DNA from: an uncultured Granulosicoccus sp.
GTDB taxonomy: Bacteria; Pseudomonadota; Gammaproteobacteria; Granulosicoccales; Granulosicoccaceae
Assembly: GCA_937924505.1 (NCBI GenBank)
Contig: CALDSR010000005.1
Location: 1 to 64,000 of the forward strand
Direction of reading: 5' to 3'
DNA length: 64,000 nucleotides
Positions within the stretch are counted from its first letter, which is position 1; the number at the start of each line of letters is the position of its first letter. Shown in pieces: positions 44,278 to 53,002 of the stretch. Made by a program: the position numbers and the translations under genes. Under the pieces are notes generated by a model. It had not been told where the DNA came from. It was given only the letters and a program-made list of their open reading frames with translations, and ran no database searches.

Positions 44278-45345
44278 ATGGCTGAAATCAACATCAAGCA
44301 GGTTGCCAAACAGTTCGGCAAGACACATGCGCTTCATTCGATCGATCTGACCATCGCCGATCAGGAATTTCTGGTATTGCTTGGTGCCTCAGGTTGTGGC
44401 AAGACAACATTGCTGCGCATTATTGCAGGCCTTGAGACAGCCACAAACGGCGAAGTATCGATAGGCGGGAAACGGGTTGATCAGCTACCACCCCGGCATC
44501 GCGGTATCGCCATGGTATTCCAGAACTACGCGGTATTCCCTCATCTGACGGTGTTTGAAAATATCGCTTTTGGATTACGCATGGCGAAGTTGGACCAAAC
44601 CACAGTAGACAGACGTGTAAGACGAACGGCCGAACTGATGCACATTGAGCAGTTGCTTGAGCGTTATTCGGGTCAATTGAGCGGCGGCCAACGTCAACGC
44701 GTTGCGGTGGCCAGAGCGTTGGCGACCGAACCGGCAGTTCTGTTGATGGATGAACCCCTGTCGAACCTTGATGCCTTATTGAGAATGGAGATGCGGGCAG
44801 AGCTTAAAAGCGTCCTGGCACAAAGCAAGACGACAACCGTTTATGTCACCCATGATCAAGTTGAAGCAATGAGTATGGCCGATCGTATTGCCGTCATGCA
44901 TGGTGGGCAGATCGTTCAAGCGGCATCGGCGGTGGATGTCTATCGCAATCCTGCAACGCAATTTGTTGGATCCTTTATAGGCAATCCGCCCATGAATTTT
45001 CTCGATGGCAGCTCATCAGGTGATGGTCAATGGTCAGTCGCGGGGGGGCGCTATCAGGGACCAGCATCCCTGCAGAAAATACAGTTTGCGATACGCCCCG
45101 AGGATCTGGAAGTTTGTGGCATCAACGACGAAGTCGTCAAAAGAAGTGACACATTTGCAGCCAAGGTCCGAGTGCTTGAACCGCTGGGATCGCATCTTCT
45201 GGCAAGTTGCAAGGTTGACGATGCATTGTTTCGGGTTGTATTGGACAATAATGCGACAATACAGACGGGGGATGTTTTACATATCAAACCAATAACCGAA
45301 CGTATTCGCTGGTTTGATCCAAAAACAACATGTGCAGTGGCATAA
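44278..45345 (+). CDS. ABC sugar transporter ATP-binding protein (MalK/UgpC type)
   Basis: This 355-residue ATPase energises the importer. Walker A is GASGCGKTT, the signature is LSGGQRQRVAVARAL, Walker B is VLLMDEPLSNLDA, and the H-loop is VTHDQVEA. A TOBE/OB domain of about 110 residues follows from about residue 240. GGGGAG lies 7 bases before the ATG at 44278. The hydrolase gene starts 4 bp after the stop. Confidence 0.93.
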   Translation: MAEINIKQVAKQFGKTHALHSIDLTIADQEFLVLLGASGCGKTTLLRIIAGLETATNGEVSIGGKRVDQLPPRHRGIAMVFQNYAVFPHLTVFENIAFGLRMAKLDQTTVDRRVRRTAELMHIEQLLERYSGQLSGGQRQRVAVARALATEPAVLLMDEPLSNLDALLRMEMRAELKSVLAQSKTTTVYVTHDQVEAMSMADRIAVMHGGQIVQAASAVDVYRNPATQFVGSFIGNPPMNFLDGSSSGDGQWSVAGGRYQGPASLQKIQFAIRPEDLEVCGINDEVVKRSDTFAAKVRVLEPLGSHLLASCKVDDALFRVVLDNNATIQTGDVLHIKPITERIRWFDPKTTCAVA

Positions 45346-45349
45346 CACC

Positions 45350-46630
45350 ATGAATACAACTGACAAGCAGGGCATGTTTCAACAAGCCGCTGAAATTATG
45401 CGACTCAATGACCGCGGTGACTACACAGTGCCAACCAGTGGCCTGTACCCGTTCCAATGGAACTGGGACTCCTGCCTGGTTGCGCTCGGACAACGCCATG
45501 TCGACGAGAAGCGGGCCTGGACTGAACTTGAGACATTATTCAGACACCAGTGGGATGACGGGATGGTGCCACATATTGTTTTTCACCAGCACGATGACGG
45601 TTACTTTCCAGGTCCTGACGTATGGGATACCCGCCGAGAAACACCCACGACCGGCATTACGCAACCGCCGGTAGCGGGGTTTGCGGTAAAGCGACTTTAC
45701 GATCTGGCCACCGATAAAGCCCTGGCGCAAGACAAGGCATTGGGACTCGTCAAACAAATCGATCGCTGGCACGAGTGGTTTTATCGCTGTCGCGATCCGC
45801 AAGGCTCGGCGCTGGTGGCACTGATTCACCCCTGGGAGGCCGGGCGCGATAATTCAGTCGATTGGGATGAGCCATTTGACCGTGTACCTACCGACGGTGT
45901 CGAACCCTACGAACGTCGTGACTTGCAACATGCCTCAGCTGATCATCGCCCAACCATGGCGCAGTACGATCGATATATCTGGTTGGTGCAGTGCTTTCGC
46001 GATCTTCAGTGGGATAACAACAAGCTGCATGATGCGTCGCCGTTTCAAGTCGTGGATCCAGGGTTCAACGCCATACTGATTCGCTCATGCATGGAAACGG
46101 CCACCTTGGCTGAACTGCTCGGCGAACCTGAAATCGCGCAACGCAATCACGCTTTCGCGACACGTGCGCTAACGGCGCTTGATTCACTATGGAGCGACTC
46201 ACTCGGGCAGTACGTGTGTTTTGATCGCGTTGCTGACAGACTGATTGACAGCCCATCCGTTGGGGGCTTGATTCCAGTGGTAGCTGCGATTCCCGCAGCG
46301 AGGGCGAAAGCGATAGCCGAGCGCATCGAGGACTTGGGGAAGCGATGTCGGTATCTGGTCCCGAGTCATGATCCCGCCGATACCCGATTTGATGCGAAGC
46401 GTTATTGGCGTGGACCGAGTTGGTTGATCGTGAATTACTTGATCGCCGATGGTTTGCATCAAGCAGGGCTTGATGCGATCGCCAGCAAAATTGAGAAGCA
46501 AAGTCTGCAACTGATCAACCAGTCAGGCTTCGCGGAATACTACGATCCGATTACCGGTGAACCTTGCGGTGGCAAGACGTTCTCCTGGACGGCCGCGATG
46601 GTCATGGAATTTCTGCAAAAGGTAGCCTGA
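45350..46630 (+). CDS. GH63 MGH1-like glycoside hydrolase (candidate mannosylglycerate/glucosylglycerate hydrolase)
   Basis: This 426-residue (alpha/alpha)6-barrel enzyme lacks a signal peptide and so acts in the cytoplasm on imported substrate. The motifs resemble mannosylglycerate/glucosylglycerate hydrolases of GH63: an N-terminal YPFQWNWDSC, IHPWEAGRDNSVDWD with candidate acid D167, RYWRGPSWLIVNY, and GFAEYYDPITGEPCGG with candidate base E396. In that family hydrolysis gives glycerate and mannose or glucose. The following D-lyxose/mannose isomerase gene favours mannose as a product. Other small glycosides cannot be excluded. Confidence 0.75.
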   Translation: MNTTDKQGMFQQAAEIMRLNDRGDYTVPTSGLYPFQWNWDSCLVALGQRHVDEKRAWTELETLFRHQWDDGMVPHIVFHQHDDGYFPGPDVWDTRRETPTTGITQPPVAGFAVKRLYDLATDKALAQDKALGLVKQIDRWHEWFYRCRDPQGSALVALIHPWEAGRDNSVDWDEPFDRVPTDGVEPYERRDLQHASADHRPTMAQYDRYIWLVQCFRDLQWDNNKLHDASPFQVVDPGFNAILIRSCMETATLAELLGEPEIAQRNHAFATRALTALDSLWSDSLGQYVCFDRVADRLIDSPSVGGLIPVVAAIPAARAKAIAERIEDLGKRCRYLVPSHDPADTRFDAKRYWRGPSWLIVNYLIADGLHQAGLDAIASKIEKQSLQLINQSGFAEYYDPITGEPCGGKTFSWTAAMVMEFLQKVA

Positions 46631-46636
46631 GTCACA

Positions 46637-47335
46637 ATGAAACGTTCAGAAATCAATATGATCATGGCGAGTGCGGATGAATTTATTCAATCGTTTGGTT
46701 TTCGATTACCGCCTTTTGCTTATTGGTCGCCAGACGAAATGAAAACCAGACGTTCAGACATTGACAATATTATTGATGCACGGCTTGGATGGGACATAAC
46801 GGACTATGGCCAAGCCCGTTTCGACCAAATGGGACTGTTCCTGTTTACCGTCAGAAACGGCTCGCAGGCGGATCTCGCCGCGGGTGGCGGCATGTGTTAC
46901 GCAGAGAAAATCATGATTTCGCGCCAAGATCAGATGTCCCCCATGCATCGCCACATCGTCAAGGCAGAGGACATTATCAACCGTGGAGGGGCAACACTGG
47001 CGCTTGAGCTGTTTAACTCGGACGATGACGGTAATGTCGATGAGACGAGCGATGTAACGGTTTATACCGACGGTGTTGCACGCACCCAGGCCGCAGGTGA
47101 TGTCCTCAAATTACACCCCGGTGAGAGCGTGACGCTGATGCCGGGTAACTGGCATGCCTTCTGGGGTGAAGGGGGAGACGTACTGATCGGTGAGGTTTCC
47201 ACCGTCAATGACGATCTTACCGACAACGTTTTTCGTGAACCGGTTGGTCGCTTCTCAACGATAGAGGAAGACGTCGAACCTAGCCATCTTCTGGTCTCTG
47301 ACTACGATACCTGGCTCAAGAGCCTGCCTTCTTGA
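46637..47335 (+). CDS. D-lyxose ketol-isomerase (DUF1498, mannose-active cupin family)
   Basis: This 232-residue cupin sugar isomerase interconverts D-lyxose and D-xylulose, and in known family members D-mannose and D-fructose. The hallmark start KRSEIN and the FRLPPFAYWSP segment are present. The metal site is visible as PMHRHIVKAEDI (two His and a Glu) and a later His in GNWHAFWGEGG. Placed 6 bp after the GH63-like hydrolase, it would turn released mannose into fructose for central metabolism. The stop codon lies inside an inverted repeat. Confidence 0.85.
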   Translation: MKRSEINMIMASADEFIQSFGFRLPPFAYWSPDEMKTRRSDIDNIIDARLGWDITDYGQARFDQMGLFLFTVRNGSQADLAAGGGMCYAEKIMISRQDQMSPMHRHIVKAEDIINRGGATLALELFNSDDDGNVDETSDVTVYTDGVARTQAAGDVLKLHPGESVTLMPGNWHAFWGEGGDVLIGEVSTVNDDLTDNVFREPVGRFSTIEEDVEPSHLLVSDYDTWLKSLPS

Positions 47336-47361
47336 GCCAGACTTAAGAAATCTGGCTCAAG
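47311..47361. terminator. Three-armed inverted repeat at the convergent gene ends
   Basis: Copies of CTGGCTCAAG at 47311-47320 and 47352-47361 flank the reverse copy CTTGAGCCAG at 47331-47340. The middle arm can pair with either neighbour: a 10-bp stem with a 10-base loop inside the isomerase 3' end, or an 11-bp stem (47331-47341 with 47351-47361) with a 9-base loop. The second covers both convergent stop codons and probably acts as a bidirectional terminator. No T-run follows on either side. Confidence 0.6.
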
Positions 47362-47812
47362 AATATCGGCCGCTCGTGACGATGGCTGTCAGCGCCAGAC
47401 CTAAACACAAATTGATCAGCACGAGGAGACGAATGCGGTTCATTGCAACGCCTCCCGCAGGCCAGTCCTTAGCGTCCAACGCCGTTTTGAAGGCGCGATA
47501 CGGGATGTAGTAAAGGTAGACAAACAAGCCAACCATAATGAGGCCCATCAACAGCATCGTATGCACATAGCCGGGCACGGAACCAAAGCCGCCGAATGCA
47601 CCAAGCACCAGATAAAAGCCCGTGACGAGGAGAATGACGATTGTCATCCACACCCAGGGGAAGAAACGCTTGAAGGTGCCTGCCCATAATTGCAGACGCT
47701 CTGGCGGCTCGAGTGTCGCGGCCGTCGGTCGCAGGACAACATAGGCGAAGAACATACCGCCTATCCAGACGGTGGCAGCAATGGCGTGTAGAGCGATGGC
47801 GATAGAGTTCAT
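47357..47812 (-). CDS. CopD-like integral membrane protein
   Basis: This is a 151-residue protein with four transmembrane helices and the start MNSIAIALHAIAATVWIGGMFF, typical of the CopD/DUF families with a conserved histidine and WIGG motif. The role may be heme- or copper-related, but no function is certain. The ATG at 47812 is preferred over an upstream in-frame ATG at 47839, because the shorter form matches the family N-terminus. It follows sdaA on the minus strand by 40 bp and converges with the isomerase gene, where the two stops share a hairpin. Confidence 0.7.
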   Translation of the reverse strand: MNSIAIALHAIAATVWIGGMFFAYVVLRPTAATLEPPERLQLWAGTFKRFFPWVWMTIVILLVTGFYLVLGAFGGFGSVPGYVHTMLLMGLIMVGLFVYLYYIPYRAFKTALDAKDWPAGGVAMNRIRLLVLINLCLGLALTAIVTSGRYS

Positions 47813-47852
47813 GGTCAAAATGGTACAGCACTTGAACACATCGCGTTAGCGG

Positions 47853-49247
47853 TCAGCAGTCCGGGAAACTGACCGGCACTTCAATGACATTGATCGCGAG
47901 GCCACCGCGGGCGGTTTCCTTGTATTTTGTTTTCATGTCAGCGCCGGTATCGCGCATGGTCTTGATGACCTTGTCGAGCGATACATAGTGGTTACCATCG
48001 CCACGCAGTGCTATTCGTGCAGCATTGATCGCCTTGACTGATGCCATGGCATTGCGTTCGATACACGGTACCTGCACAAGGCCGCCAACCGGATCGCAAG
48101 TCAGACCAAGATTATGCTCCATGCCGATTTCCGCGGCGTTCTCCACTTGTTCGGGCGTGCCGCCCATAACAGCGGCCAGTGCACCAGCCGCCATTGAGCA
48201 GGCAGAACCGACCTCCCCCTGACAACCAACCTCAGCACCGGAGATCGAGGCATTTTCCTTGTAGAGAATACCGATGGCACCAGCAGTAAGGAGAAAATCA
48301 ACGACACCCTGCTCTGAGCTACCGGGTACAAAACGGACATAGTAATGAAGCACAGCCGGAATAATGCCCGCCGCACCATTGGTGGGCGCCGTGACAACTC
48401 TACCGCCCGCCGCATTTTCTTCGTTGACCGCCAGGGCATAGAGGTTTACCCAGTCCATAACAGTCAATGGATCACGTAATGCCGCTTCCGGATTGGCGCT
48501 GAGCTTCTGGAATAAATCGCTCGCCCGTCGTTTGACTTTCATACCACCCGGCAGAAAACCCGTCTCTTCGCAGCCCCGTTTTACACAGGCTTGCATGACG
48601 TCCCATAACTCTAGAAGTTCTGTATGTATCTCCTCTTTGGCACGCCAGACCGTTTCGTTAGCCAACATGATGTCGCCGAAACTCATATCGTGTGCATTGC
48701 ACAACTCAAGGAGTCCGTCGCCCGTGGTAAAGGCGTAAGGGAGTTCGGTTGAATCGGCCTTGATCGGTGATTCCTCCGATGATGCATCTTCGTCGATGAC
48801 AAAACCACCACCAACTGAATAGTACGTTCGTTGATCAATTGGCTCGTTTGCCGCGTTGTATGCGCAGAAGGTCATTGCATTGGGATGAAAAGGCAATGAC
48901 TTTCGTTTGTGCATGACAAGGTCCTTGGACTCGTCGAAATTAATCGTATGACCATGGGGCAATGTCAGCGTGTTGCTGGATCTGATGTGACTCAGCCGAT
49001 TCGGTATGTTATCGACCGCAACGTGTTTCGGGTCCTCGCCCTCGAGTCCCAACAATATGGCTTTGTCGCTGCCATGTCCCTTGCCGGTTGCACCCAAAGA
49101 ACCAAAGAGTTCAGCTTTTATGCGAGTGACATCCGAACGCGCGCTCAAGGTTTTCGCGAAGTTACCGGCGGCGATCATCGGACCAACGGTATGCGAGCTT
49201 GACGGACCGATACCGCTCTTGAACAGATCAAAGACACTGATGGCCAC
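47853..49247 (-). CDS. sdaA: L-serine ammonia-lyase (iron-sulfur type, single chain)
   Basis: SdaA deaminates L-serine to pyruvate using a [4Fe-4S] cluster. The 464-residue chain joins the beta domain ([11 protein letters not shown], residues 12-22) and alpha domain. Cluster cysteines are likely within [12 protein letters not shown] and LTCDPVGGL through VPCIERN. The protein ends in a C-terminal cysteine (VSFPDC), which in the L. pneumophila enzyme acts as an internal cluster ligand. This is the usual proteobacterial form. Confidence 0.95.
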   Translation of the reverse strand: MAISVFDLFKSGIGPSSSHTVGPMIAAGNFAKTLSARSDVTRIKAELFGSLGATGKGHGSDKAILLGLEGEDPKHVAVDNIPNRLSHIRSSNTLTLPHGHTINFDESKDLVMHKRKSLPFHPNAMTFCAYNAANEPIDQRTYYSVGGGFVIDEDASSEESPIKADSTELPYAFTTGDGLLELCNAHDMSFGDIMLANETVWRAKEEIHTELLELWDVMQACVKRGCEETGFLPGGMKVKRRASDLFQKLSANPEAALRDPLTVMDWVNLYALAVNEENAAGGRVVTAPTNGAAGIIPAVLHYYVRFVPGSSEQGVVDFLLTAGAIGILYKENASISGAEVGCQGEVGSACSMAAGALAAVMGGTPEQVENAAEIGMEHNLGLTCDPVGGLVQVPCIERNAMASVKAINAARIALRGDGNHYVSLDKVIKTMRDTGADMKTKYKETARGGLAINVIEVPVSFPDC

Positions 49248-49362
49248 TGCATCACCTCACATAGAAGCTCAGCTCGAGCCTGCTGTCACTCTAACGATCT
49301 CGACAGCACGCTGGTACCTTGGAAACGGCTTTAAGCAGTCTCGATCACGACATTCACAATGC

Positions 49363-50100
49363 TTAGAGGCTCGAATTGAGAAATCGATGAATAGTCGTAG
49401 CGCCGACAGATACCGAATGGTTCTCGAGCTTTACATAGCGGTCGCCACTCAGATAGGCGCCATAGCCTCGTAGCATGCCCATTAATTGCCAGTGCCCTTG
49501 CTGACAACTCAACAAGCCACCGCCAGACTGTCCAGAGTCGATACTTGCACTGGTATGCAGATCGCCTTCGCGATTGCGTTGAAACACGCCAGTCGATGTC
49601 ATCATCTCCTGCGCACGCGGATAGCCAACCGCCCATACCGGCTGGGATTCAAGCGGCTCACTGGGAGCCAGCGTGATGGGTCGAATCGCGTCAGTCTTGA
49701 CCGACAAAACAGCAAGATCATTGCTGTGGTCAACCAGAATCAATGACGCCCGTCGGTATGCATCTTTGACGCGCACGAAGAAATTACTGGCACCTTTGAC
49801 CGCATGAGCTGCCGTTAACACCAGACCCTCTGCGAAGACGACGCCACTGGCGTGGCTACCGTGATCGGTCGCTACAGGCAAAATTGCGCGCAGGGTTGTC
49901 GCATCCGGTTGCTGACAACTGTGAGGTGCGTGGTGTGGCCCCGCAACGAAAGATGGCGCTCCGAGGTCCGCTTTTGCGACAAGGATCTTCTGCGGTATTT
50001 CCGCATTTGTTTCAGCGTGCACAACCGAGCTCACGACGAGAGAAACTGTCGACAGCCAGACTAGCGCGCGAATTATTTTTATAGCGCTTGGCATCATCAT
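49363..50100 (-). CDS. Secreted trypsin-like serine protease
   Basis: This 245-residue protein has a signal peptide (about 29 residues, ending VVHAE) and a chymotrypsin fold. The triad is complete: H99 in LTAAHA, D128 in SNDLAVL and S192 in SGQSGGGL. Its natural substrate is unknown. It resembles short periplasmic DegP-like or trypsin-like proteases without PDZ domains. Three ATG codons in a row begin the frame. It stands alone between sdaA and the Slp lipoprotein genes. Confidence 0.8.
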   Translation of the reverse strand: MMMPSAIKIIRALVWLSTVSLVVSSVVHAETNAEIPQKILVAKADLGAPSFVAGPHHAPHSCQQPDATTLRAILPVATDHGSHASGVVFAEGLVLTAAHAVKGASNFFVRVKDAYRRASLILVDHSNDLAVLSVKTDAIRPITLAPSEPLESQPVWAVGYPRAQEMMTSTGVFQRNREGDLHTSASIDSGQSGGGLLSCQQGHWQLMGMLRGYGAYLSGDRYVKLENHSVSVGATTIHRFLNSSL

Positions 50101-50446
50101 CCCCCACAGCTGTGTACGCTGTGTTCAGATCGTGATAGCGACGTTTGCCCAAGACCATTGATCACATAACCATCGATTGGTGACGTAATCTGGACTTGGC
50201 ATCTCTGCCGGTTCACGTTTTTGCGGGATTGCTCCCACCCCAGTTCACTCCAGCCTGGCCCTGCTCTGTGGCGGGCTTGACCCAAGCGAACCTCAGTCTA
50301 GCGTAAGCACCGGAACGGAAACAGGGCTATCGGAGTCGAGTTGTTGGCGCCAAAACTCTCCAAAAATCAGAGCTTTATCCAGCAAGTAACTGATATTTAT
50401 ACAGACAGCATCGTTTCGGGTGAGATGAGCTTCCTGACAGGAATTG
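50101..50446. other. 346-bp region without a recognised gene
   Basis: This lies upstream of the protease gene and downstream of the first slp-like gene, both on the minus strand. The short frames here look random and I saw no RNA gene, repeat or clear promoter. It should hold the protease promoter. Confidence 0.6.
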
Positions 50447-50932
50447 TTACAGCTTCAAGCCTATTCCAAAGGAGAATCTCGGCGCGACGTGGGCGTCACC
50501 TGGGCGCCACAAGTGCAACTGCTCGGCCTGGACCGTCGGATATTCATAGTTGGCCTCGGCAATATTGCCGGAGGTCGTGCCATCGAGTGCACCCAATACG
50601 GTAATGGAACGACCATCGGCATAGTCGGTCGGTTCCAGAAAGCCCTCATCGACCACCAGGAAGCGACCTATTGCCGTACGTGTTGTCATTGGTCGTTGTC
50701 TGCGATCCAGTGGGTAGGCAAGAACTTCCAGCAAGGTACCGCTCTCAAGGTTGCTTGTCGACAGGATGACGCCACCCCAAAGGACTTGGCCACGGGCAGA
50801 CTCGTTTGCTGCGACCGCCTGCTCCAGGGTCGTGCTGGTGAAACTATCATCGGTTGTTATCGGGCCGTTTGCACAGCCTGATAACAACACAAGCGTACTT
50901 GCGCTCAACGCGACTTTCCATGCTGATTTCAT
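50447..50932 (-). CDS. Slp-family outer-membrane lipoprotein (copy 1)
   Basis: This 161-residue lipoprotein has lipobox LLSGC, with acylated C20. The Slp core is visible: VLWGGVILSTSNLESGTLLEVLAYPLD, followed by RFLVVDEGFLEPTDYADGR and the Y-E-Y-P segment (quoted in parts; about residues 50-140). Slp proteins in E. coli are starvation- or acid-induced. It lies 14 bp after a second slp-like gene on the same strand, so the two look like a tandem pair. Confidence 0.85.
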   Translation of the reverse strand: MKSAWKVALSASTLVLLSGCANGPITTDDSFTSTTLEQAVAANESARGQVLWGGVILSTSNLESGTLLEVLAYPLDRRQRPMTTRTAIGRFLVVDEGFLEPTDYADGRSITVLGALDGTTSGNIAEANYEYPTVQAEQLHLWRPGDAHVAPRFSFGIGLKL

Positions 50933-50946
50933 CGGCTCATTCTCGA

Positions 50947-51549
50947 CTAGGGGTGCAGGAATATTCGGCCATGCAAACGGCCACGGCGATGGCGATCATG
51001 CCAGAAAGGGTCGTAAAGGTAGTGATCATGAATGGGTGGACGGTAATACTCGCGGGGTGGCAAAGGTTTCCAGTATCGGTGATCGCTTACTTGCACTAAC
51101 GGAAAACGGTATTCGGTCTTTCCAATGCGCCCATCAACGGTACCCGCTACCGTACCTACAACCGATAGCTCCCGTCCTGCGGTATAGATTTCCGGGTCGA
51201 GAAAGTCGCTGAACTCAGCAATAAAACGACCATCGGTTCGATCATCACTGATCGGGCGACCCGATCGCTGCAAGGGTCGCGAGACAATCTCCACCTGTGT
51301 CTTGTTGTCAGCAATGTTGGCAATTCCCACGATGGTGCCGCCCCAGCGCACGGTCTGTGGTGTGCCAGGAGGGGTCTGCCGAGCCTCCGCAACGGTCAGC
51401 CCGGACAGTGAAATACCCGGCTCGACCACCAACGGCTCGGACGTGACACAGCCCACAGAAATGCCTGCCAGCAACAGCGCCAGGCCGGAGGAGCGCCAGT
51501 TCCGGTAACTATTTGTAACAGATGTTGCCCAGTATCTTGCTATCTTCAT
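50947..51549 (-). CDS. Slp-family outer-membrane lipoprotein (copy 2, His/Tyr/Arg-rich tail)
   Basis: This 200-residue paralogue is upstream of copy 1. The signal peptide is longer and ends at SVGC with C34, an atypical lipobox (Ser at -3). The Slp core (VRWGGTIVGIANIADNKTQVEIV, FLDPEIYTAGRELSVVG) is clear. The last 45 residues form a His/Tyr/Arg-rich tail (HDHYLYDPFWHDRHRRGR) that copy 1 lacks and that could bind metal or murein. It is divergent from the 96-residue gene at 51777. Confidence 0.8.
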   Translation of the reverse strand: MKIARYWATSVTNSYRNWRSSGLALLLAGISVGCVTSEPLVVEPGISLSGLTVAEARQTPPGTPQTVRWGGTIVGIANIADNKTQVEIVSRPLQRSGRPISDDRTDGRFIAEFSDFLDPEIYTAGRELSVVGTVAGTVDGRIGKTEYRFPLVQVSDHRYWKPLPPREYYRPPIHDHYLYDPFWHDRHRRGRLHGRIFLHP

Positions 51550-51776
51550 ATCAACAATATTGAGGGTAGTTACACGTATTTCAGCCTTTTGGAGCCAGTC
51601 GTTTGCATTGTTTTACGCAGCTCGTCATGGATCGATCACCCGGTAGTCAGGCACAAACAGAATCAGCCGCTAACTTTGAGAATTGATCGCGAACGAAACA
51701 AGCACAAGCTGGTCCTACAGTCAGGGCCTTTCCAAAACGGTTTACAAAAACTTATAACAAGCCATAGGATCAAGCG

Positions 51777-52067
51777 ATGCAATCGATATCCAAAGCGGCG
51801 AACCTGCTGAACATCAGTGAGTTCAAACTTTTCAGCGAAGCCTACCTGACGTGGTTTGGGGATCGGGCTGATGACGAAGATCTGACCTTTCTCTTTGCTC
51901 AATTCATGATGTTTGGAGAATTACCCGACTGGGCTGACCAATATGCCCGTGCAGTCCTTACAGACCTTGAAGCCAATCGTCAGGTGAATCTGAATTCATT
52001 CAGCCTCGTCAATATTGCACCACGAGTTGGCAAGAGAAGCGCAATCAGTTTTTCCATTTTGCGCTGA
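51777..52067 (+). CDS. Hypothetical 96-residue protein upstream of puuE
   Basis: This protein has no family that I recognise. The first two thirds look like a helical, acidic domain (SEAYLTWFGDRADDEDL, FMMFGELPDWADQYARAVL) and the C-terminal part is basic. There is no signal peptide or membrane helix. An AGGA site 8 bases upstream of the ATG and amino-acid-like composition support translation. It lies 20 bp ahead of the allantoinase gene on the same strand, so the two are probably cotranscribed. Confidence 0.6.
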   Translation: MQSISKAANLLNISEFKLFSEAYLTWFGDRADDEDLTFLFAQFMMFGELPDWADQYARAVLTDLEANRQVNLNSFSLVNIAPRVGKRSAISFSILR

Positions 52068-52087
52068 TCCTTGATACCGTCAGTGTC

Positions 52088-53002
52088 ATGAACACTGACA
52101 ACTACCCGCGCGACCTTAAAGGTTACGGCCAACATAGTCCCGATGTCCATTGGCCTGACAATGCCGCCATCGCCGTGCAATTTGTCATCAATGTCGAAGA
52201 AGGTGGCGAAAACAATATTCTTCACGGCGATGTAGCGTCCGAAGCCTTCCTCTCTGAAATCGTAGGTGCTGAGGCCTGGCCAGGTCAGCGGCATATGAAT
52301 ATGGAATCCATCTACGAGTACGGTGCACGTCGTGGGTTCTGGCGCTTGCATAGACTGTTCACCGAGCGCAAACTGCCTGTCACCGTTTTTGGTGTAGCGA
52401 TGGCTTTGCAACGCGTACCGGAGGCGGTGACTGCAATGCGTGAAGCGAATTGGGAAATTGCGACGCATGGCTTGCGCTGGATCGATTATCGACATTTCTC
52501 CCGGACAGACGAAGCGGCTCACCTGGCCGATGCCATTGCACTGCATGAGCAGCTAACAGGCGACAAGCCCAGTGGTGTTTATATCGGGCGCACGTCGGAA
52601 CACTCGCAGGATCTGTGTGCAGCGTACGATCATTTCGAATATTGTGCGGATACCTATGCTGACGAATTGCCCTACTGGCGAAAAAGCGAGCATGGGCCAC
52701 AGTTAATGGTGCCTTACACCCTTGATGCAAACGACATGCGTTTTGCAACACCACAAGGATTCAATGCGGGTGAGCAGTTCTTTCAATACCTGAAAGACAG
52801 TTTCGATGTCCTGTATGCCGAAGGGCTGACCGGTCAGGCAAAGATGATGTCCATCGGATTGCATTCGCGGCTGGTTGGCAGGCCAGGACGTGCTGCTGCC
52901 CTGGCCCGCTTTCTTGACTACATCGGTGAACATGATCGAGTGTGGGTGGCGCGCCGAATCGATATAGCGCGTCACTGGCGTAAGCTTTACGCCCCGACCT
53001 GA
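52088..53002 (+). CDS. puuE: PuuE-type allantoinase / polysaccharide-deacetylase-fold protein
   Basis: This 304-residue NodB-fold protein is related to the metal-independent allantoinase PuuE, which opens allantoin to allantoate in purine catabolism. Family segments include the N-terminal RDLKGYGQHSPDVHWP, VNVEEGGE, ESIYEYGARRGFWRL and WEIATHGLRWIDY. A hydroxyisourate hydrolase gene and an adenine deaminase gene nearby support a purine role. Its 3' end overlaps the redoxin gene on the other strand by 16 bp. Confidence 0.88.
   Translation: MNTDNYPRDLKGYGQHSPDVHWPDNAAIAVQFVINVEEGGENNILHGDVASEAFLSEIVGAEAWPGQRHMNMESIYEYGARRGFWRLHRLFTERKLPVTVFGVAMALQRVPEAVTAMREANWEIATHGLRWIDYRHFSRTDEAAHLADAIALHEQLTGDKPSGVYIGRTSEHSQDLCAAYDHFEYCADTYADELPYWRKSEHGPQLMVPYTLDANDMRFATPQGFNAGEQFFQYLKDSFDVLYAEGLTGQAKMMSIGLHSRLVGRPGRAAALARFLDYIGEHDRVWVARRIDIARHWRKLYAPT

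Noticed and set aside
50097..50285. 62-residue minus-strand frame upstream of the protease gene
   Set aside because: It overlaps the protease start region, has no recognisable feature and no ribosome-binding site.
50341..50604. 87-residue plus-strand frame opposite the slp copy 1 end
   Set aside because: The second half is antisense to the slp-like gene and arginine-rich; a TTG start without ribosome-binding site gives no support.
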